Part shown: one piece after another, positions 1 to 7,636 of the stretch
Layout: each line of letters starts with the position of its first letter
How positions within the stretch are numbered: position 1 is the stretch's first letter
Assembly: GCA_031555145.1 (NCBI GenBank)
Contig: JAVBUR010000041.1
Coordinates: 1 to 36,049 of the forward strand
Direction: 5' to 3'
From: JAJDIA01 sp031555145
Lineage (GTDB): Bacteria; Bacteroidota; Bacteroidia; Bacteroidales; Tannerellaceae
DNA: 36,049 nt
Notes under the pieces: generated by a model
Databases searched by the model: none
Told to the model about the DNA's origin: nothing
Seen by the model: only the letters and a program-made list of their open reading frames with translations
Program-made: the position numbers and the translations under genes

Positions 1-2
1 TG

Positions 3-974
3 CCCGATGAGTATGGAGCGAAAATAAAATTTCTGATGGAACATGTGAACGGTATCGACAAAGCGATTATCTCCACCCATTGCCACAACGACCTCGGTAT
101 GGCAACGGCCAACACCGTGCAGGGTGTGATCAACGGCGCCCGCCAGGTGGAAGTGACTGTCAACGGGATCGGCGAACGTGCCGGAAACACCTCATTGGAA
201 GAGATCGCCATGATCTTCAAGAGCCATAAGGAAAAAGAAATCGTTACCAATATCAACACGACGAAGATATACGGCCTCAGCCGCATGATCTCCAGCCTGA
301 TGAATATGCCGGTACAGCCCAACAAAGCCATCGTCGGACGTAACGCCTTCGCCCACTCTTCGGGTATCCACCAGGACGGTGTGCTGAAGAACCGCGAAAG
401 CTACGAGATCATCGACCCCAAAGATGTCGGTATCGACGACAACGCCATCGTACTGACAGCTCGCAGTGGCCGTGCTGCGTTGAAACACCGCCTGAGCATG
501 CTGGGTGTTGAACTCGATCAGGAAAAACTGGACAAAGCGTATGTAGAGTTCCTCAAGCTGGCCGACCGTAAGAAAGATATCAACGACGACGACGTGCTGA
601 TGCTCGTAGGCAAAGACCGCGCCGAAATGCAACGCATCAAACTGGAATACCTGCAGGTCACCAGCGGCGTAGGCGTACAGTCGGTCGCCAGTGTATGTCT
701 CAACCTCTCCGGTGTGAAGCGCTTTGAAGCAGCAGCCGGTAACGGCCCTGTCGATGCCGGTATCAAAGCCGTCAAGAAAGCGATCAGCAACAGCGACATG
801 ACCATCCAGGAGTTTCTCATCCAAGCCATCAGCAAAGGCAGCGACGATACGGGTAAAGTACATATGCAGGTCGAATACCAGGGCAATGTCTACTACGGCT
901 TCTCCGCCAACACCGACATCATCGCCGCTTCGGTAGAAGCCTTTGTCGATGCCATCAATAAATTCATCCATTAA
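3..974 (+). CDS. leuA: 2-isopropylmalate synthase LeuA (5' partial)
   Basis: Condenses acetyl-CoA with 2-oxoisovalerate, the first committed step of leucine synthesis, in the cytoplasm. The reading frame is open to the left edge of the window, so the start and the N-terminal part of the TIM barrel (including the DTTLRDGEQ motif) lie outside; about 323 residues are visible. The metal-binding STHCHNDLGMA block and the NGIGERAGN motif of the HMGL-like catalytic domain are present. After a linker, the last ~115 residues (from about LEYLQVTSGV) match the LeuA allosteric (leucine-sensing) domain. It is the first visible gene of a tight plus-strand leucine operon, 10 bp ahead of leuC. The operon promoter must lie upstream of the window. 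Identity is secure from motifs and neighbours. Confidence 0.96.
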   Translation, partial: PDEYGAKIKFLMEHVNGIDKAIISTHCHNDLGMATANTVQGVINGARQVEVTVNGIGERAGNTSLEEIAMIFKSHKEKEIVTNINTTKIYGLSRMISSLMNMPVQPNKAIVGRNAFAHSSGIHQDGVLKNRESYEIIDPKDVGIDDNAIVLTARSGRAALKHRLSMLGVELDQEKLDKAYVEFLKLADRKKDINDDDVLMLVGKDRAEMQRIKLEYLQVTSGVGVQSVASVCLNLSGVKRFEAAAGNGPVDAGIKAVKKAISNSDMTIQEFLIQAISKGSDDTGKVHMQVEYQGNVYYGFSANTDIIAASVEAFVDAINKFIH

Positions 975-984
975 CATAACAACA

Positions 985-2382
985 ATGAGCAAAACACTCT
1001 TCGACAAAATCTGGGACAAGCACCTCGTCGATACCCTCGCCGACGGAACCATCCAACTGTACATCGACCGCCTGTACTGCCACGAAGTCACCAGTCCCCA
1101 GGCCTTCGCCGGTCTGCGTGAGAGAGGTCTGACACCTTTCCGTCCGGCGCAGATTACCTGTATCCCCGACCATAATATCCCGACCCTCCACCAGGACCAA
1201 CCGATTGAAGATCCAATCTCCAAGAACCAGGTGGATACGCTGGAACGCAATGCCACTGACTTTGGCCTCCCCTACTACGGGTTGTTGCATCCGAAGAACG
1301 GTATCATCCACGTCGTAGGTCCGGAAACCGGCCTTACCCAACCAGGTATGACCATCGTTTGCGGCGATTCACACACCTCTACCCACGGCGCCATGGGAGC
1401 GATTGCTTTCGGTATCGGTACCAGCGAAGTGGAGATGACGCTTGCCACCCAGTGTATCATGCAGCGCAAGCCCCAAACCATGCGTATCACGGTAGACGGG
1501 CAACTCCGTCCGGGTGTTACCGCCAAAGATATCGCCCTCTACATCATCAGCAAGATGACCACCGGCGGTGCTACCGGTTACTTTGTGGAATATGCCGGTG
1601 AAGCGATCCGCAACGCCTCCATGGAAGAACGTCTGACGATCTGCAACCTCTCCATCGAGATGGGTGCCCGCGGTGGTATGATCGCACCCGATCAGGTAAC
1701 GTTCGATTACCTGAAAGACCGTGAGTTCGCCCCCCGCGCTGCCGAATGGGAGCAGAAAGTGTCCGAATGGCGGGAACTGTACAGCGATGCAGATGCCACA
1801 TTCGATAAGGAGATCCGCTTCCAGGCGGAAGATATCGAGCCGATGATCACCTACGGAACGAATCCGGGTATGGGAATGGGAATCCGAGAAGCGATCCCTG
1901 CACTGGAAAGTGTGGACGAAGCCGGGCGCATCTCCTATAAGAAATCGCTTGATTATATGGGCTTTACCGCCGGCGAGCCGGTGTTGGGTAAAGCTATCGA
2001 CTACGTATTCCTGGGCAGTTGCACCAACGGCCGTATCGAAGACTTCCGTGCCTTTGCCTCGATGGTGAAAGGCAAGCAGAAAGCAGCCGACGTAACCGCC
2101 TGGTTAGTTCCCGGCAGTTGGTTAGTGGAAAAGCAGATACGCGTCGAAGGGATAGACAAGGTATTGGCTGAAGCGGGTTTCGAACTCCGTCAGCCCGGTT
2201 GTTCCGCTTGTCTGGCCATGAACGAAGATAAGGTACCTGCCGGTAAGTACGCCGTATCCACCTCCAACCGTAACTTCGAAGGTCGCCAGGGACCTGGTGC
2301 CCGCACGATCCTTGCTGGTCCGTTGGTTGCGGCTGCGGCAGCCGTCACCGGGCAGATTACTGATCCGAGAGAACTAATCTAA
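985..2382 (+). CDS. leuC: 3-isopropylmalate dehydratase large subunit LeuC
   Basis: Large subunit of the [4Fe-4S] isomerase that converts 2-isopropylmalate to 3-isopropylmalate, acting as a heterodimer with LeuD. The protein is 465 residues, the normal length. Cluster ligands are visible as C346 in LGSCTNGR and C406/C409 in QPGCSACLAMN, almost the same numbering as in E. coli LeuC. The aconitase-type motif CGDSHTSTHGAMG is also present. The start at 985 (MSKTLFDKIWDKHLV) was preferred over an in-frame ATG at 943, because the upstream one overlaps the end of leuA and adds a tail not typical of the family. It lies 10 bp after leuA and 12 bp before leuD, so it is very probably cotranscribed and translated in coordination with them. 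Confidence 0.97.
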   Translation: MSKTLFDKIWDKHLVDTLADGTIQLYIDRLYCHEVTSPQAFAGLRERGLTPFRPAQITCIPDHNIPTLHQDQPIEDPISKNQVDTLERNATDFGLPYYGLLHPKNGIIHVVGPETGLTQPGMTIVCGDSHTSTHGAMGAIAFGIGTSEVEMTLATQCIMQRKPQTMRITVDGQLRPGVTAKDIALYIISKMTTGGATGYFVEYAGEAIRNASMEERLTICNLSIEMGARGGMIAPDQVTFDYLKDREFAPRAAEWEQKVSEWRELYSDADATFDKEIRFQAEDIEPMITYGTNPGMGMGIREAIPALESVDEAGRISYKKSLDYMGFTAGEPVLGKAIDYVFLGSCTNGRIEDFRAFASMVKGKQKAADVTAWLVPGSWLVEKQIRVEGIDKVLAEAGFELRQPGCSACLAMNEDKVPAGKYAVSTSNRNFEGRQGPGARTILAGPLVAAAAAVTGQITDPRELI

Positions 2383-2394
2383 TAATAATGTACA

Positions 2395-2982
2395 ATGAAA
2401 CAGAAAATCAATATCATCACATCTACGTGTGTTCCTCTTCCTTTGGAGAATGTGGACACAGACCAGATCATCCCGGCACGTTTCCTGAAAGCAACGACGC
2501 GTGAGGGCTTTGGCGACAATCTTTTCCGCGACTGGCGGTATGACAAAGAGGGGAGATTGAATCCGGACTTTGTACTCAACCAAGGGGTTTACCAGGGTGA
2601 GATCCTTGTGGCCGGTAAGAACTTCGGCAGTGGCAGTAGCCGCGAACATGCCGCCTGGGCGATTGCCGGGTATGGTTTCAAAGTGGTTGTCAGCAGTTTC
2701 TTTGCCGATATCTTCAAGAATAACTCGATGAACAACGGCCTGTTGCCTGTAGTTGTCTCTCCGGCTTTCTTATCTGAAGTATTCGACTCCATCCAGGCTG
2801 ACCCGACGAATACGTTGACCGTCAATCTTGCCGCCCAAACCGTCACTAACAATGCTACCGGCCACAGCGAATCCTTCGAGATCAACGCCTACAAGAAAGA
2901 CTGTCTTCTCAATGGCCTCGACGATATCGACTATCTCCTGGCCAATAAGAACAAAATCGAAGCATACGAAGCAAACAGATGA
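2395..2982 (+). CDS. leuD: 3-isopropylmalate dehydratase small subunit LeuD
   Basis: Small (swivel-domain) subunit of isopropylmalate isomerase, partner of the adjacent LeuC. The 195-residue length is typical. The family signature NVDTDQIIPARFL near the N-terminus, the substrate-contacting FGSGSSREHA block, and the later NNSMNNGLLPV stretch are all present. It follows leuC by 12 bp and is followed after only 4 bp by a second LeuA-like synthase gene. The order leuA-leuC-leuD-synthase-leuB is one I associate with Bacteroidales leucine clusters (family-level knowledge). No anomaly was seen. Confidence 0.97.
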   Translation: MKQKINIITSTCVPLPLENVDTDQIIPARFLKATTREGFGDNLFRDWRYDKEGRLNPDFVLNQGVYQGEILVAGKNFGSGSSREHAAWAIAGYGFKVVVSSFFADIFKNNSMNNGLLPVVVSPAFLSEVFDSIQADPTNTLTVNLAAQTVTNNATGHSESFEINAYKKDCLLNGLDDIDYLLANKNKIEAYEANR

Positions 2983-2986
2983 GCGT

Positions 2987-4498
2987 ATGATAGAAATAAT
3001 GGATACAACCCTGCGCGACGGGGAACAGACTACCGGAGTTTCTTTTGCTGCGCATGAGAAACTGGTGATTACCCAGATGCTATTGGGTGAGGCGGGAGTA
3101 AACCGGGTAGAGATTGCTTCGGCACGGGTATCGGATGGTGAGTTCGATGCCGTGAAACGCGTCGCGGCCTGGGCGGCGAAGACGGGAAACCTGGATCGCC
3201 TCGAAGTGCTCGGTTTTGTGGATGGGGATGCTTCGCTCAATTGGATCGAAGCTTCCGGGTGCCGGGTGATCAACCTCCTGTGCAAAGGTTCCTACAAGCA
3301 CGTCACCGAACAACTACGTAAGAAACCCGAACAACATTTCGCGGATATCCGTAACGCCGTAGCCATAGCTACCGATAAGCAGATAGCCGTCAATATCTAT
3401 CTCGAAGACTGGTCGAACGGCATCCAGCACTCGCCCGAGTATGTCTTTCAGATGGTCGATACCTTGCGCGACCTGCCCATCCGTCGCTTTATGATCCCGG
3501 ATACGTTGGGAATCCTCAATCCGGCCAATACTTACGAATATTGCAAGTTGATGGTAGACCGTTACCCGGATATCTGGTTCGACTTCCATCCACACAACGA
3601 CTACGATCTGGCTGTTGCCAATGCCTTCTCGGCCGTCAAAGCCGGTGTCAAGGGTGTGCATACCACTGTCAACGGTCTGGGTGAACGTGCCGGAAACGCA
3701 CCGCTCAGCAGTGTGATCGCCGTACTCAAAGATCAGTTAGGTGTAACGACCTCAATCCATGAAGACAAGATCAATAAGGTAAGCAAGCTGGTGGAAACCT
3801 ACTCGGGTATCCATATCGCTCCCAACAAACCGATTGTGGGTGAGTATGTTTTTACCCAATGCGCCGGCGTCCATGCCGATGGCGACAGTAAGAATAACCT
3901 GTATTACAATGACCTCCTGCCCGAACGTTTCGGCCGTATCCGCGAATACGCCCTGGGGAAGACATCCGGGAAGGCGAATATCCGCAAGAACCTCGAATCG
4001 CTCGGCATCGACATGGACGACGACTCCATGCGCAAAGTCACCGAACGCATCATCGAACTGGGAGATAAGAAGGAGATTGTCACACAGGAAGACCTGCCCT
4101 ATATCATCAGCGACGTCCTCAACCAAGAGACCAAAGGCGACGAACGGATCCGCATCCTCAACTACTCCCTGTCGCTGACGCAGGGCCTGCGACCAGTGGC
4201 TACCCTCAAGATCGAGATCGATGGCGAAGCCTACGAGCAATCGGCTTCCGGCGACGGTCAGTATGATGCCTTTGTCCGTGCCCTCCGCAAGATCTATTCC
4301 GACCTGGGACGCCCGTTCCCGATGCTGACCAACTATTCGGTCACCATCCCACCAGGCGGTCGCACGGATGCTTTCGTGCAGACCATCATCAGTTGGAACT
4401 ACGCCGGTGTCGACTTCAAAACCCGCGGTCTCGATGCCGACCAGACCGAAGCCGCCATCAAAGCCACCCTCAAGATGCTGAACAAAATCGAAGGCTAA
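2987..4498 (+). CDS. second LeuA-family synthase, CimA-like (citramalate/isopropylmalate synthase family)
   Basis: A 503-residue HMGL-like acyltransferase paralogous to leuA. It opens with MIEIMDTTLRDGEQTTGVSF, carrying the catalytic R-D-G-E-Q block. H201 and H203 in FHPHNDYDLA are the likely divalent-metal ligands, and VNGLGERAGN follows. The last ~115 residues form a LeuA-type regulatory domain with the ending FKTRGLDADQTEAAI. The QTTGVSF version of the active-site block resembles citramalate/homocitrate-type relatives more than canonical LeuA (which reads QVPG...). A plausible role is (R)-citramalate synthase, feeding 2-oxobutyrate and hence isoleucine through the same LeuCD and LeuB enzymes; this is inference. 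The start at 2987 was chosen because the longer frame begins deep inside leuD. It lies 4 bp after leuD and 28 bp before mgsA. Substrate specificity cannot be read from sequence alone. Confidence 0.85.
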   Translation: MIEIMDTTLRDGEQTTGVSFAAHEKLVITQMLLGEAGVNRVEIASARVSDGEFDAVKRVAAWAAKTGNLDRLEVLGFVDGDASLNWIEASGCRVINLLCKGSYKHVTEQLRKKPEQHFADIRNAVAIATDKQIAVNIYLEDWSNGIQHSPEYVFQMVDTLRDLPIRRFMIPDTLGILNPANTYEYCKLMVDRYPDIWFDFHPHNDYDLAVANAFSAVKAGVKGVHTTVNGLGERAGNAPLSSVIAVLKDQLGVTTSIHEDKINKVSKLVETYSGIHIAPNKPIVGEYVFTQCAGVHADGDSKNNLYYNDLLPERFGRIREYALGKTSGKANIRKNLESLGIDMDDDSMRKVTERIIELGDKKEIVTQEDLPYIISDVLNQETKGDERIRILNYSLSLTQGLRPVATLKIEIDGEAYEQSASGDGQYDAFVRALRKIYSDLGRPFPMLTNYSVTIPPGGRTDAFVQTIISWNYAGVDFKTRGLDADQTEAAIKATLKMLNKIEG

Positions 4499-4526
4499 AC
4501 GTTTTTACTTATATACTAGTGAATAT

Positions 4527-4967
4527 ATGAGACAATTAACGATCGCGCTTGTAGCGCATGACAACCGCAAAGCGGATATGGTGGAATGGGCCGTGCATAA
4601 CGCCGACTTCCTTTCGCAACACCACATCGTCTGTACCGGCACCACCGGTGGACTGGTACGTGATGCGCTCGAAGAAAAGGGTATCCACATCGAAATGACC
4701 CGTATGCACTCCGGCCCGATGGGAGGAGACGCTGAGATCGCCGCCATGGTCGTACGCCAGCAAATCGACCTGGCTATCTTCCTGATCGACGACCTCAACC
4801 CACAGCCCCACGAAGCCGACATCCAGATGTTGCTCCGCCAATGCCGTGTTCACAACGTCCCCATCGCCTGTAACCGCTACAGCGCCGACCTGATGATCAC
4901 CAGCAGCCTGTGGGACGATGACACCTACGAGCCGATGGAACCTAAATACATTCATTTCCAGCGGTAA
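4527..4967 (+). CDS. mgsA: methylglyoxal synthase
   Basis: Converts dihydroxyacetone phosphate to methylglyoxal and phosphate, the entry to the glycolytic bypass that relieves sugar-phosphate stress. The 146-residue cytoplasmic protein has the whole family pattern: LVAHDNRK at the N-terminus, the phosphate-binding CTGTTGGLV, the SGPMGGDAEI motif with the catalytic aspartate D68, and NPQPHEADI with H95 and D98 (equivalent to E. coli D71, H98 and D101). It starts 28 bp after the LeuA-like gene and is separated from leuB by a 102-bp spacer filled with nested palindromes. It therefore sits inside the leucine operon although it has no step in leucine synthesis. Identification is firm; the operon placement is the odd part. 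Confidence 0.96.
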   Translation: MRQLTIALVAHDNRKADMVEWAVHNADFLSQHHIVCTGTTGGLVRDALEEKGIHIEMTRMHSGPMGGDAEIAAMVVRQQIDLAIFLIDDLNPQPHEADIQMLLRQCRVHNVPIACNRYSADLMITSSLWDDDTYEPMEPKYIHFQR

Positions 4968-4971
4968 TAAC

Positions 4972-5057
4972 TTTTGCCCCGGGTTTCAACCCGGGGATAT
5001 AATAATCAGGATATAATAACCTCAACCCCCGGGTTAAAACTAAAACCCGGGGCAAAA
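4972..5057. repeat. nested palindromic element between mgsA and leuB
   Basis: A perfect 15-bp inverted repeat flanks this spacer: ttttgccccgggttt at 4972-4986 and its complement at 5043-5057. Each arm is itself part of a small palindrome (ccccgggtt/aacccgggg at 4977-4996 and again at 5027-5052), so it can fold as two small hairpins or one long cruciform. The middle is A/T-rich with aataat and atataataa stretches. It looks like a REP/BIME-type extragenic repeat or a transcript-processing site. No transposase or terminator T-run is evident. Confidence 0.75.
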
Positions 5058-5069
5058 AATAACATATAG

Positions 5070-6140
5070 ATGAAATTAAACATCGCAGTATTAGCCGGTG
5101 ATGGTATCGGTCCCGAGATTGTAGAGCAAGGTATGAAAGCAGTGCAGGCGGTTTGCCAAAAGTACGGTCATGAATTACAGTATGAAAAAGCCTTGGTAGG
5201 CGCTACGGCGATCGATGCCGTCGGCAATCCCTATCCGGACACGACACACGACTTGTGTATGCGTAGCGACGCCGTCTTGTTCGGCGCTATCGGCTCTCCG
5301 AAATACGACAATGACCCGTCGGCCAAAGTACGCCCCGAACAAGGCCTGCTGGCCATGCGCAAGAAACTCGGCCTCTACGCCAACCTCCGTCCGGTAACTA
5401 CATTCCCGTCGCTGATCGACAAATCACCGCTTCGTGCCGACCTGGTCGAAGGCGCCGACTTTATGTGTATCCGTGAACTGACGGGCGGCATGTACTTCGG
5501 TCGTCCGCAAGGCCGGAGTGAAGACGGCGACACGGCTTACGACACCTGCGTCTATACCCGCGAAGAGATCGACCGTATCGTCCGTCTCGCCTACCAGTAT
5601 GCACAGAAGCGCCGGAAGAAACTAACCGTAGTCGATAAAGCCAACGTGCTGGCTACCTCCCGCCTCTGGCGCCAGGTCTCGCAGGAGATCGAGAAGGAAT
5701 ATCCCGATGTGGAAACCGAGTACATGTTTGTCGACAATGCCGCCATGCGCCTGATCCAGTGGCCGAAGAGCTTCGATGTGATGGTGACCGAAAATATGTT
5801 TGGTGATATCCTCACCGACGAAGCATCTGTCATTACCGGTTCACTCGGTATGTTGCCCTCTGCCTCCATCGGTATCCACACCTCGGTGTTCGAACCCATC
5901 CACGGATCGTATCCGCAGGCTGCCGGTAAGAACATTGCAAATCCGTTGGCAACGATCCTGAGTGCTGCTTTGATGTTCGAATATGCGTTTAACGCCATGC
6001 CCGAAGGCACCCTGATCCGTGAGGCTGTGGCCGCTTCGATGGATGCCGGTATCGTGACCGAAGACATCGCCCGCGGCGGCAAAGCCTACTCCACCAGCGA
6101 AGTGGGTGACTGGGTTGCCGATTACATTTTAAAAGCCTGA
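5070..6140 (+). CDS. leuB: 3-isopropylmalate dehydrogenase LeuB
   Basis: NAD-dependent oxidative decarboxylation of 3-isopropylmalate to 2-oxoisocaproate, the last dedicated leucine step. The 356-residue length is normal. Visible family marks are the N-terminal LAGDGIGPEIV, the substrate-binding RPEQGLLAMRKKLGLYANLRP region, the ELTGGMYFGRP loop, the VDKANVL lysine motif, and the signature block around NMFGDILTDEASVITGSLG. The NAD-binding EPIHGSYPQAAGKNIANPLA follows. The start at 5070 is the first ATG after the palindromic spacer. It completes the operon with leuA, leuC and leuD; the palindromic spacer may separate it as a differently stable transcript segment (inference). Confidence 0.97.
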   Translation: MKLNIAVLAGDGIGPEIVEQGMKAVQAVCQKYGHELQYEKALVGATAIDAVGNPYPDTTHDLCMRSDAVLFGAIGSPKYDNDPSAKVRPEQGLLAMRKKLGLYANLRPVTTFPSLIDKSPLRADLVEGADFMCIRELTGGMYFGRPQGRSEDGDTAYDTCVYTREEIDRIVRLAYQYAQKRRKKLTVVDKANVLATSRLWRQVSQEIEKEYPDVETEYMFVDNAAMRLIQWPKSFDVMVTENMFGDILTDEASVITGSLGMLPSASIGIHTSVFEPIHGSYPQAAGKNIANPLATILSAALMFEYAFNAMPEGTLIREAVAASMDAGIVTEDIARGGKAYSTSEVGDWVADYILKA

Positions 6141-6157
6141 TGATACAATATTTTTTC

Positions 6158-6200
6158 ATCAAGGGAGTTATAAAAGAGTATGCTTTTTAACTCCCTTGAT
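6158..6200 (+). promoter_or_regulatory. inverted repeat enclosing the MBOAT start codon
   Basis: Perfect 13-bp arms atcaagggagtta (6158-6170) and taactcccttgat (6188-6200) are separated by 17 bases that contain the ATG at 6180-6182. The right arm encodes part of the N-terminus (N-S-L-D). In mRNA this would place the start codon in a hairpin loop and bury the downstream codons. A role in translational control is inference; the repeat itself is seen directly. Confidence 0.55.
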
Positions 6201-7634
6201 TTCGCCGTTTTCTTCCCGGTTGTCTTCTTCCTTTATTGGTGGATGAACGGGAAAAGCCTACGGTTGCAAAACGCCTTACTGCTGGTCGCCAGTTATTTCT
6301 TTTATGCCTGCTGGGATTGGCGGTTTCTTTTCCTGTTGATGTTCTCTACCCTGCTCGACTATTTCACGGGGCTGATGATGTGCCAATCCGAAACCCAAAC
6401 GAGACGTCGTATTTGGTTCTGGTTAAGCGTGGTGGTCAACCTTGGCTTATTGGGTGTTTTTAAGTATTACAATTTCTTTGTCGAATCATTTGCCGACTTT
6501 GTCTCCCTGCTCGGACTCTCCGTCCACCCTGTCGTCCTCCATCTGATTCTGCCGGTCGGTATTTCTTTTTATACGTTCCATGGATTGTCGTATGTGATCG
6601 ACATCTACTTCGGGAAGATAAAGGCTGAACGCAACTTTATTGACTATGGCTTATTTGTCAGCTTCTTTCCGCTTCTCGTGGCCGGACCTATCGAACGGGC
6701 TACCCACCTGCTTCCGCAGATCAAGCAAGAGCGTGTATTTGATTATAGTAAATCGGTCGACGGCCTGCGGCAGATCTTGTGGGGATTGTTCAAGAAGGTA
6801 GTGATCGCAGACAACTGCGGGGTGGTTGCCAATTATTTCTTCACCCATACGGAAGAGGCCTCGGGCAGCGGACTGCTGTTAGGGGTCATCCTCTTTACGA
6901 TCCAGATCTATGGCGATTTCTCCGGGTATTCGGATATCGCTTTGGGCACAGCCCGGTTGCTGGGTATCGAGCTATTGCGCAATTTTGCGTTCCCCTTCTT
7001 TTCACGTAATGTGGCCGAACACTGGCGGCGCTGGCATATATCGCTTACTTCCTGGTTTCGCGACTATGTGTACATTCCGATACTGGGAGGTAGCCGGGTC
7101 AGTACGTGGAAGAGGATACGGAATACCTATATTATTTTCTGGCTGAGTGGCCTCTGGCATGGTCCCGGTTGGACATACATGCTCTGGAGTACCGTAAATG
7201 CCACCTATTTTGTTCCGTTGTTACTGACCAAACAGAACCGCCGGTATATGGACACCGCAGCGCAAGGGAGATCATTGCCTACCTTCCGTGAATTAATTGC
7301 CATCCTGTCGACGTTTAGCTTAACGGTGTTTGCGCACGTCTTCTTCGGCGCCAGAAGTATGTCGCACCTCTGGACGTATCTGACCGGTCTTTTTTCGACA
7401 TCCCTGTTCACCATACCTGATTTCCCGGGCAGGAAAAATGCGTTTGTGACCATCCTGTTGGTGATCTTCTTCCTGATCGTAGAATGGATGGGCAGGGAAA
7501 ACCAGCATGCATTGGGAGATTTCGGGACAAAGTGGCGACGTCCGCAGCGTTGGATGTTCTATATGGGGCTATGCGCCCTGTTGGTGCTGTTCATGCAAAC
7601 GGAAGGAACACCATTTATTTACTTTCAGTTTTAA
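6180..7634 (+). CDS. MBOAT family O-acyltransferase (AlgI-like)
   Basis: A polytopic inner-membrane protein of 484 residues in the membrane-bound O-acyltransferase family, close in type to AlgI and DltB. These proteins move an acyl group, usually acetyl, across the membrane for transfer to an exported polymer. The N-terminus has the family start LFNSLDFAVFFPVVFFLYWW followed by many hydrophobic segments. The conserved HWRRWHISLTSWFRDYVYIPLGG-like block carries H281, and the proposed catalytic histidine is H327 in SGLWHGPGWTY. The gene begins 39 bp after leuB, with the start codon inside an inverted repeat. It is followed after 2 bp by an SGNH-like gene, as in the AlgI/AlgJ and DltB/DltD pairings. 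The acceptor polymer is unknown; no polysaccharide synthase lies in the window. Confidence 0.92.
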   Translation: MLFNSLDFAVFFPVVFFLYWWMNGKSLRLQNALLLVASYFFYACWDWRFLFLLMFSTLLDYFTGLMMCQSETQTRRRIWFWLSVVVNLGLLGVFKYYNFFVESFADFVSLLGLSVHPVVLHLILPVGISFYTFHGLSYVIDIYFGKIKAERNFIDYGLFVSFFPLLVAGPIERATHLLPQIKQERVFDYSKSVDGLRQILWGLFKKVVIADNCGVVANYFFTHTEEASGSGLLLGVILFTIQIYGDFSGYSDIALGTARLLGIELLRNFAFPFFSRNVAEHWRRWHISLTSWFRDYVYIPILGGSRVSTWKRIRNTYIIFWLSGLWHGPGWTYMLWSTVNATYFVPLLLTKQNRRYMDTAAQGRSLPTFRELIAILSTFSLTVFAHVFFGARSMSHLWTYLTGLFSTSLFTIPDFPGRKNAFVTILLVIFFLIVEWMGRENQHALGDFGTKWRRPQRWMFYMGLCALLVLFMQTEGTPFIYFQF

Positions 7635-7636
7635 CG

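Noticed and set aside
192..1256. Long minus-strand open frame opposite leuA/leuC (354 residues)
   Set aside because: It lies fully antisense to strongly conserved leuA and leuC; the GC-rich codon use of these genes opens the opposite frame. The translation has no recognisable domain.
2828..2986. Upstream extension of the LeuA-like gene inside leuD
   Set aside because: The extra 53 residues (Ser/Thr/Lys-rich) overlap the leuD reading frame and do not resemble any synthase N-terminus.
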